A DNA stretch of 58,895 nt from Nostoc sp. GT001. Lineage in GTDB: Bacteria; Cyanobacteriota; Cyanobacteriia; Cyanobacteriales; Nostocaceae. The translations under genes were made by a program, and so were the position numbers. Positions 52,842 to 58,895 of the stretch are shown here, in pieces. Location: positions 4,174,844-4,233,738 of the forward strand of contig NZ_JAUDRJ010000003.1 in assembly GCF_030382115.1 (NCBI RefSeq). The letters are read 5' to 3'. The notes under the pieces were generated by a model. It had not been told where the DNA came from. It ran no database searches and saw nothing but the letters and a program-made list of their open reading frames with translations. Numbering within the stretch: the stretch's first letter is position 1; each line of letters begins with the position of its first letter.

Positions 52842-53534
52842 CTAGTTTGGATTTCCAGAACAATTATTATCTTTAATTTCACATATATTATAAATTTCTA
52901 ATCTGGCTTCTCCAAGGCGGTAAGCTGCAAACTGCGACGGTAGTGCTGCATTTGCTAGTGAAGTTACAGGCTGATCTATTGCTCTTACTAAAATTTGTTT
53001 ATTAAAAGAAACTGATTTACCTAATTTATCATAACTGTTAAAAATTAATTGATTGGCAAGTATCTCTACTTTCCATTTTCCATTACTTATTGCTTTCGGT
53101 TGAGAAACTTTTTGGATTACTAAGACATTTTCCGCTCCTCTATTAACATTTTCAAATTGGCTATCTGGATTTAAGTTAGTAATTTCTGATTTAAGTTTTT
53201 CTTTAAAATCATCAGCTACCAGTTGGGAGGTAATTTCCCAGACTTGTGTTGGTGGCTGTTGTTCTGACCAGGTAAGCATTAAACTCATAGTTTCACCCAC
53301 AAAACGCCGAATAGTCTCTGGTTGCCGCTCTAAATTGGGTTGGGGGTCTACTGTTATAGAATGGCCATCAACAAGTTGCACTAAACTTTGAGGTGTAAGT
53401 TGTCGGCCTAACTGTTGTAACATAGACCCGTGAAATATTAGTAACAGCAAGGTAAATAGATGTAAACCAAACGTTCCTACTGCCAACAACGGTAAGGGGC
53501 TATTTTTCTTATTTTCTGGTTTGAGTAATTGCAT
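52842..53534 (-). CDS. VirB8/TraE-like protein, second paralogue
   Basis: 230 residues with one N-terminal membrane helix (LPLLAVGTFGLHLFTLLLLI) and a periplasmic domain. It shares an ordered pattern with the preceding gene: LVQLVDG versus FVQLING, ERQPETIRRFVGETM versus AREPEIIRQFISKTM, WSEQQPP versus WSGTLPP, FNKQILVRA versus FNKDFLVRA, ARLEIYNIC versus DRLEIYEIR. The two are tandem paralogues. Size and topology match VirB8/TraE, assembly factors of type IV secretion. It precedes the VirB10-like gene by only 8 bases. Assignment rests on topology and context. Confidence 0.68.
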   Translation of the reverse strand: MQLLKPENKKNSPLPLLAVGTFGLHLFTLLLLIFHGSMLQQLGRQLTPQSLVQLVDGHSITVDPQPNLERQPETIRRFVGETMSLMLTWSEQQPPTQVWEITSQLVADDFKEKLKSEITNLNPDSQFENVNRGAENVLVIQKVSQPKAISNGKWKVEILANQLIFNSYDKLGKSVSFNKQILVRAIDQPVTSLANAALPSQFAAYRLGEARLEIYNICEIKDNNCSGNPN

Positions 53535-53580
53535 TAATAATTTATCTTATAAATTGAACTATCTTTACGTAAAAAATCGA

Positions 53581-54402
53581 TTATCTGATAAACCTATCAG
53601 ATGTTTGTCCAGTTCCGCATGGTTTTGATTTATCTGCGTTCAAGTTGTAGTCATCTAGCAAACATAAGTTACGAATTTCATAAATTTCTAGTCTATCAGT
53701 GCGAACACTATAAATTGCTTTTTGCAAGTCGGTGCTATTGCTTACTTGGGGATTAGCAAAATAATCTGCTGCACGTACAAGGAAATCTTTATTAAAAGGA
53801 GTTATAAGTCTTGCACCACCAACTCGATTTTTTTGAACTAAGTCGGCTACCATACCCACTTGCCACTTACCTGGTGCAATTTGTTTTGGCGGATAAACTC
53901 TCTTAATTACTAGTTGTGAAGTCATCGCTTGGTTGGGATTTTCAGAGAAAACTTCTGGCGGTGTCATTTCTGCAACTGTGCTTAAGAAACCTTTACGAAA
54001 GTCTTCTGATAAGGCAAAACTAGCTACCCAACTGCTGGTACTAATTTTTTGGCTACCACCTTGAGGTGTATTAATAAGTATTCCTAAATCTGGTTTGGGG
54101 CTTGCAACTTCTTCAATATTTTGTGGTGGTAAGGTTCCAGACCAGCTAAACATTGATATCATCGTTTTGCTGATAAATTGGCGAATTATTTCTGGTTCTC
54201 TTGCTAAATCATCAATATTAGCTACTGGTTTGCCATTGATTAATTGTACAAAGTTGGGAGGTTTTCTCAAACTAAGTTGGCGAATATTTAGCCCTTGTAA
54301 TAAGAATAAAAATAAAACTAATATATGTAAACTGAAGGTAGCGATCGCAAAAAATGTCAAAACACTTCCCGTTCTTTGTCTTTTTTCTAGTAAACGCACC
54401 AT
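53581..54402 (-). CDS. VirB8/TraE-like protein, first paralogue
   Basis: 273 residues. N-terminal membrane helix (LTFFAIATFSLHILVLFLFL) and a periplasmic domain longer by about 40 residues than its sister at 52842, from an insert around EVASPKPDLGILINTPQGGS. The C-terminal cysteine pair (NLCLLDDYNLNADKSKPCGT) corresponds to the CEIKDNNC pair of the sister. 46 bases separate the two. Two VirB8-like genes in a row is unusual; the products may form a heteromer, or one may have taken another role (for example that of VirB9). No experimentally known homologue comes to mind. Confidence 0.65.
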   Translation of the reverse strand: MVRLLEKRQRTGSVLTFFAIATFSLHILVLFLFLLQGLNIRQLSLRKPPNFVQLINGKPVANIDDLAREPEIIRQFISKTMISMFSWSGTLPPQNIEEVASPKPDLGILINTPQGGSQKISTSSWVASFALSEDFRKGFLSTVAEMTPPEVFSENPNQAMTSQLVIKRVYPPKQIAPGKWQVGMVADLVQKNRVGGARLITPFNKDFLVRAADYFANPQVSNSTDLQKAIYSVRTDRLEIYEIRNLCLLDDYNLNADKSKPCGTGQTSDRFIR

Positions 54403-54517
54403 TTCCTCACCTCTTCCCGCAAAAACTTCAGCTATTATATATGATGTTTTGCATATACTTACTAGTTACAAGTGTTGTAAGTAGTTTATTAATTTTGAAT
54501 TTTGAATTTTGAATTTT

Positions 54518-55567
54518 CTATATCCTCTCCTTTACTAAAGAAGCCGTACTGCTGATAGCGCTGAAGACTGCGAAACCACCAGCAGCAGCCACAACTAAAG
54601 ATAAAATTGGTGCTAAAATTCCCAGAAAAATTATGAACCACATTAAATCTGGATCGACATTAGCATTTTGACCTGAGCCATTGACAATCACTGCGGCAGT
54701 CAGCACAGCGATAATATTGAATGAAATTTTGGCGATTCCAATAGATAAAAAGCCGGTCAGCCATGCAAAAATTGGTTTACCAGCTACAGGTAGTAAAGAT
54801 CCACCTACAGCAATTGGGCCTAAAGCTGCTATTAATAACATCGTAGCTTCTATCAAATTCTGGAAGGCATACTGTAAGGAAACTAAAAAGTTTTTGATGC
54901 TCGTTTGGACTGTAGAACCTAACAGAGAATTAAAAGAGGTTTCTGATACAATGCCAGTACCATATCTGATATTATCTACCTTAGTTTGTAGTCTATTTAT
55001 CCAGCTTTTATTTCCATAAGTATTTCTATATTTCTGCCAGAGAACGTTAACTTTATCAGCAGCTTTAACAAAACATTGAGTTTGTTGTTCGCCAGTTAGT
55101 GATTGGCAAGGACGTAGTAAAGAACCAGCTACTTCCTCAGCAACACTCATATTCAGCGCTTGCTGGTACACTTTGTCTGCATCTGCTGATACCACTACTT
55201 GCTGATTTACAGTGTTTAAAAAATTCCGCACTCCCAGTGTCAGATTAGAAAGTATACTTCCATTGCCTGAATTACTTAAGAGTACTACCACAATAAAAGG
55301 CCAAATTAAAGCTGATATGGGACGGCTGTATTCGTAGGATATTAAGTCTTTGAGGAATTGTATCATAAAAAATAACAAGGTTCCTACAGCAAAAAAAATA
55401 CCCAGATTAGTCAGCGCTCCATACAAATTATTACTAGTGTTATTTTGTAATAAATCCAGCCATTGTTTATCCCAACCTTCGGCAAGGCTTTGGGAAGTTG
55501 CAGCACCAGTATCGAGAATCTGATCGATGCCTACTTGGGCAAAAATTAGTTTAATAGCAAGTTGCAT
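54518..55567 (-). CDS. VirB6/TrbL-like polytopic membrane protein
   Basis: About 349 residues from the ATG at 55567 (MQLAIKLIFAQVGIDQILDT); an ATG at 55624 adds 19 basic residues. Helices cluster in two parts: near residues 50-105 (TNLGIFFAVGTLLFFMIQFL, ISALIWPFIVVVLLS) and after residue 230 (NLIEATMLLIAALGPIAVGG, IAKISFNIIAVLTAAVIVNG, MWFIIFLGILAPILSLVVAA). A loop with four cysteine-containing positions (LRPCQSLTGEQQTQCFVKAA) sits between. This resembles VirB6/TrbL, the inner-membrane channel protein of type IV secretion. ATTTTGAATTTTGAA short repeats follow the stop. Confidence 0.68.
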   Translation of the reverse strand: MQLAIKLIFAQVGIDQILDTGAATSQSLAEGWDKQWLDLLQNNTSNNLYGALTNLGIFFAVGTLLFFMIQFLKDLISYEYSRPISALIWPFIVVVLLSNSGNGSILSNLTLGVRNFLNTVNQQVVVSADADKVYQQALNMSVAEEVAGSLLRPCQSLTGEQQTQCFVKAADKVNVLWQKYRNTYGNKSWINRLQTKVDNIRYGTGIVSETSFNSLLGSTVQTSIKNFLVSLQYAFQNLIEATMLLIAALGPIAVGGSLLPVAGKPIFAWLTGFLSIGIAKISFNIIAVLTAAVIVNGSGQNANVDPDLMWFIIFLGILAPILSLVVAAAGGFAVFSAISSTASLVKERI

Positions 55568-55694
55568 TTTGAGTTTATCGGCTGTTTTCTTAGATTTAGT
55601 AGGGTACGTTAGAAGGTAACGCACTCTACCAGACTTTTTTTAGATTTTTTGTTGGCTGTCATCAGTTAAAGGATTTTAAAAGCTCTTTGGAAAG

Positions 55695-56567
55695 TTAAAG
55701 TTTTTTTAGTTTCAAATCCTTATTATTAACGTTTCTGCCAAACAAATCTAGTTGAGAAGTTGCTCGTAAAAGTCGCGCTGCTTCTGTTGATGTTTCTACT
55801 CTTCGAGCGCGATTAGCTTCTTCCGCTTGCTGAGAAATATTTGCTAAATTTAAGTTGGAATATTGCAAAGCCTGATTTGTTTGTAATGTTTGACCAAATG
55901 TCTCAGCTACAATTTTTATTTGTTCCTGTTGAATTTTCATCATTTGCACTTGACTAACACCTAGCAATTCTGCTAATCCAGAAATAGCATTTACTGTTGG
56001 TTCAGAGGCTTTAAGTGCATCTTTAGTTACGTTAGCAATACCGGACTTAATTTTCTCAAGAAATATATTATTGCTACCCTCTGTTTCCTGGGCAAATCCC
56101 TCAATATCTTCCAGACTTTTCTCTGTATTTTCTAACTTTATTTTTGTCCTAGTTTGTCCATTTTTACCGAGAACACCTACTGCGACTCCACGGGTAATTA
56201 TACGATTAAGTTCATTACTAACTAAATTTCCCCGCACTGCTGAATTATTCTCAAAGCGACTTGATTTAGCATCTGAATTATAAGAGTAGTTAATTACATC
56301 ATCACGAATTTTTTGTCCCGCGATGACGGGGTTAGGTATCTTTAAATCTCCCTTGGCATTCTCAATAGCAATTCGACTCTGACCTTCTTCTAAAGGGTTT
56401 AAGGTATCCTTCAAATTATTATGCTGAAAGTAATCTTGCATATCTTTGGAATATGACTGAAAGTCAGTCCAAACCTGACCTAATCCGCCTGTCTGAACTT
56501 GTGCGATCGCTGGTAGTATTGCGAGAGATGATAGTAAGGTAAAAGTAAAAATGGTAGTTTTTCGCAT
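55695..56567 (-). CDS. VirB5/TrbJ-like exported helical protein
   Basis: 290 residues with a signal peptide (TIFTFTLLSSLAILPAIAQV, cleavage near AIA-Q). The mature part is largely helical and polar: YSKDMQDYFQHNNLKDTLNP, LGVSQVQMMKIQQEQIKIVA and LNLANISQQAEEANRARRVE followed by TEAARLLRATSQLDLFGRN. VirB5/TrbJ proteins are exported helical proteins at the pilus tip or in the periplasm with just such N- and C-terminal helices. It lies between the ATPase and the VirB6-like gene, the expected place. Family membership is inferred from topology and order. Confidence 0.65.
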   Translation of the reverse strand: MRKTTIFTFTLLSSLAILPAIAQVQTGGLGQVWTDFQSYSKDMQDYFQHNNLKDTLNPLEEGQSRIAIENAKGDLKIPNPVIAGQKIRDDVINYSYNSDAKSSRFENNSAVRGNLVSNELNRIITRGVAVGVLGKNGQTRTKIKLENTEKSLEDIEGFAQETEGSNNIFLEKIKSGIANVTKDALKASEPTVNAISGLAELLGVSQVQMMKIQQEQIKIVAETFGQTLQTNQALQYSNLNLANISQQAEEANRARRVETSTEAARLLRATSQLDLFGRNVNNKDLKLKKL

Positions 56568-56834
56568 ACATCTGTGCCTGAAAAAGGTAGACTACATTAT
56601 ATAGTGAGGTAAAAATTTAGCTTTTTAACCGTGCTAATTTTAGATTTTGGATAATAGAATTAGTTTTTCGGTTCAACTCCCGTTGCAATGCACTGTAAAT
56701 CTAAAATCCTTAAGCTACAACCTAATAGTGGGTGCAGTAAATCTAAAAGACGCTCGTAACTCGCTAATGCTAAACTATCAGAAATCTAAAATCCAAAATG
56801 GTTTGACTCACTGTTAACTGCCTCAATAACTCAA

Positions 56835-58895
56835 TTAACTACTACGCAGAGTGGCCACTAATTGACGTGCGAACGCAGAAATTGCTTCATATTTATCACT
56901 GTGAAGTTGCATCATTTGGCTACGTGCAGTTTGTTCATAAGGATTATTAGCAACTGCTGCCAATTGTTCGTAACCTGGATAGTAACGGCAGAACGTATAA
57001 ATACCGTTATCATCTAATAACCATTGGCTATAAACGCCTTCTTTGCGGGGAAAAAAGCTTTCTGAGGCATTACGAGAAATAACTTGGCGGGGATATTTCA
57101 AGATGTCTGCAAAACTATCCACTGCAACTGGCTGAATGCGTCCAATCAACCGTGTTGTCAGGTTTTGCAATATTTTCGATGCAGCTTTAGATTTAGCAAT
57201 GGTGTCAGGATCTTGTCCTGATAAGATGACTCTGATACCGGCTTTAGCACCGTTCGCACAAATTCTACCAACTAAATCAGAAATTTGCTCGAACTCAAAT
57301 AAAATTGGTGCTTCGTCAATAAAGAATATGGAAGCTGGACTACCTAATGCACGTCGGAGTGCGGCTGAATAAGCACTCAAGGATAGTACGGCTGCATCTT
57401 CACTATCCGATAGGTTTCTGAGAGCAAAAACTAACAGTTGTGCATTGGTTGGAAAGCTGGATGGTGCAGAAATAGCTTGTCCCACGCGGCTAGAAAGCCA
57501 AAATCGTAAGCGTAACTGAATTTGACTGAGGGCGTCTTCGACTCTGCCAGTTAAAGAACTTAACTGCAAGTGTTCTGGTGAGCAAAAGAAGAGAAAATCT
57601 TTTAAGGTAGGGGTTTTCTGCCAAGCAAGAGTGCCAAATCCTCCCTCCATTGCCTGTCGATATCGCTCTTTGATGCCCTCATCTCTAAAGAAGGCTTCTA
57701 AAGCGAGGTTGAGCAGCGATCGCACGGTTTGCGATAAAATTTGACTTTCAGTGGACGATCCTAAAACCATTGTCATTAACGCTGATTCCAGGAAGGCGGT
57801 ATAATCGTTAAAGCGATCGCGCTGTTGTTCTGCTTCTAGCGATCGTAAATCTGGCTGCTCAAATAAGTTATTCGATTGTTTGGAAATATCAAAATAGGCT
57901 CCATTCCTCTCCATAAACTCTGTGTAGTCAGTGAAAGTAGATGTCCCATCAGGTTTAGGGAAATCTAACGCCACAACCGGAATCCCATGCGCTAAAGCCT
58001 GAGTTAAAATTCCTGACACCAATACCGATTTACCAGCACGAGTTGTCGCAAACAAAGCTAAATTTTTGTGCTGATTAAATAAATCTAAATGTATGGGTGT
58101 TCCGCCTTCTTCAGCAATCAACTCAAAGCCTTGTTTGTCACCTTTTTTGGTTAAAACTAGAGGCATTAATCCCGGAACTTCGCTTGTTAAATATAGTTGG
58201 CGACGGTTGAAGGGTGTTGCTAATAAACCCTCCCAAACTATTGGTAGAGTTTGCAGCCAAATTTTCCAGGCATATTCAGTTTCCCTAATTACTCTGGCTG
58301 GACGTTGAAAACAGTTTTCAATATATCTTGTGGCCTCATCTAATTTTTCTAAAGTTGGACGATGTACTAAAATAGCGAGACTCGTATAAATCGGGACTGC
58401 ACCTTCAAATAACTGCTCTTGCGCTGCTACCGACTTCTTCAACTTTAATTGAGCGTTGACATCAATAGTTTTACTTTTTTCTTGAGCCATGATTGTTGTC
58501 ATGTTTGACTGCTTCAGCACTCGTTGCAAAGTAGTTTTTACCAATGCTGGATTGGCAGCAGTCAACTCGCAAAAAATTTCTGTATCTACTACTGTTTCTC
58601 TGGCCAACAGTTCCCATAAATAGCGCAGTTGAGACGATTTATTAACCCAACCACCGGGTTTTTCCAGAAATGACAGTGCGCCAATATAACGATTATTAAC
58701 ATTAACCCAGCGGCGATCGGCACAAGGTACACTAGATTCCATCAGCAAAGTTGTGCCGTGGATATTGTCTAGAAGTAATTTAGTACTAGCTAAATCGGAA
58801 TTAACTTGTTCGTGTAACCCTTCTTCATCTAAAGTCATTAACTGGGGAATATCTATTGGCTGCGTATCATTAAACCTTTTCCAGATTTCCCCCAA
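56835..58895 (-). CDS. VirB4/TraC-like ATPase, N terminus beyond the window
   Basis: The last 686 codons; the frame stays open to the window edge, so the true start lies outside and the TTG at 58895 is not it. The P-loop is ALFATTRAGKSVLVSG (about 58050-58020), Walker B is SIFFIDEAPILFE (about 57330-57300), and LSGQDPDTIAKSKAASKILQ with NLTTRLIGRIQ is the sensor region typical of VirB4/TraC. These ATPases power type IV secretion or conjugation at the inner membrane. The sequence before the P-loop (LPIVWEGLLATPFNRRQLYL, LTSEVPGLMPLV) also fits VirB4. A HerA/TraG-type pump is the main alternative. First gene of the minus-strand cluster seen here. Confidence 0.82.
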   Translation of the reverse strand: MGEIWKRFNDTQPIDIPQLMTLDEEGLHEQVNSDLASTKLLLDNIHGTTLLMESSVPCADRRWVNVNNRYIGALSFLEKPGGWVNKSSQLRYLWELLARETVVDTEIFCELTAANPALVKTTLQRVLKQSNMTTIMAQEKSKTIDVNAQLKLKKSVAAQEQLFEGAVPIYTSLAILVHRPTLEKLDEATRYIENCFQRPARVIRETEYAWKIWLQTLPIVWEGLLATPFNRRQLYLTSEVPGLMPLVLTKKGDKQGFELIAEEGGTPIHLDLFNQHKNLALFATTRAGKSVLVSGILTQALAHGIPVVALDFPKPDGTSTFTDYTEFMERNGAYFDISKQSNNLFEQPDLRSLEAEQQRDRFNDYTAFLESALMTMVLGSSTESQILSQTVRSLLNLALEAFFRDEGIKERYRQAMEGGFGTLAWQKTPTLKDFLFFCSPEHLQLSSLTGRVEDALSQIQLRLRFWLSSRVGQAISAPSSFPTNAQLLVFALRNLSDSEDAAVLSLSAYSAALRRALGSPASIFFIDEAPILFEFEQISDLVGRICANGAKAGIRVILSGQDPDTIAKSKAASKILQNLTTRLIGRIQPVAVDSFADILKYPRQVISRNASESFFPRKEGVYSQWLLDDNGIYTFCRYYPGYEQLAAVANNPYEQTARSQMMQLHSDKYEAISAFARQLVATLRSS

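Noticed and set aside
58893..58895. TTG as the start of the VirB4-like gene
   Set aside because: It sits exactly at the window edge in an open frame; the N-terminal part of VirB4 is missing, so the start must lie outside.

Overview
The window looks like chromosomal DNA of a filamentous, Nostoc-like cyanobacterium. The grounds are the abundant HIP1 octamer GCGATCGC, a CrtO-type carotenoid ketolase, a CYP110-like P450, cyanobacteria-specific families (DUF3119, DUF3086, a lumenal pentapeptide protein), Nostoc-style interspersed repeats such as GCGTAGGCGTAGCCCGCACTTCGGCT, and many small palindromic elements. No rRNA, tRNA or CRISPR array was seen.

Region 1 (about 0.2-13.2 kb) is a sulfur-assimilation neighbourhood. 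An Rrf2-family regulator lies directly upstream of cysK, with cysE divergent. Then come a Crp/Fnr-type regulator, three free-standing NIL-domain proteins, a sulfate ABC transporter (sbpA-cysT-cysW, with no cysA here) and a TauE/SafE anion permease. The heptamer CTACGGT recurs in front of the Rrf2 gene, cysE, the Crp gene and the tandem-NIL gene, and is a candidate shared operator. A DUF4360-like exported protein and a GT-C glycosyltransferase sit inside the region.

Region 2 (13.6-24.4 kb) is housekeeping: class II glutamine amidotransferase, purE, nagA, an NB-ARC/TPR protein that has lost its nucleotide-binding core, a lumenal pentapeptide protein, and the glycine cleavage genes gcvT, gcvH and gcvP.

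Region 3 (24.4-36.7 kb) carries an IS701-like element of 1449 bp with 20-bp terminal inverted repeats, an ATAA target duplication and a transposase broken by one stop. It also carries a young 210-bp element flanked by an 11-bp duplication. The genes are a PhoD phosphatase, a PEP-CTERM protein, a sugar-nucleotide reductase-like protein, a TPR lipoprotein, a trypsin-CARDB-RTX protease, crtO and a DUF2993 protein.

Region 4 (36.7-45.6 kb) has a P450, a divergent phosphoketolase/transketolase with a remnant of a second copy behind it, an unassigned DEDDy-type nuclease-like protein, decayed toxin-antitoxin genes (orphan DUF2281, DUF4926, and an intact VapB-like gene beside a VapC with two stops), aroH, and an sppA gene with a one-base frameshift.

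Region 5 (46-49.6 kb) is a membrane-lipid set: MlaE-type permease, DUF3119, DUF3086 and plsY. Region 6 (49.7 kb to the end) is a minus-strand cluster resembling type IV secretion: VirB4-like ATPase (cut by the window edge), VirB5/TrbJ-like, VirB6-like, two VirB8-like paralogues and a VirB10/TrbI-like protein, followed by small unknown proteins. No relaxase, VirD4 or VirB11 is visible in the window.
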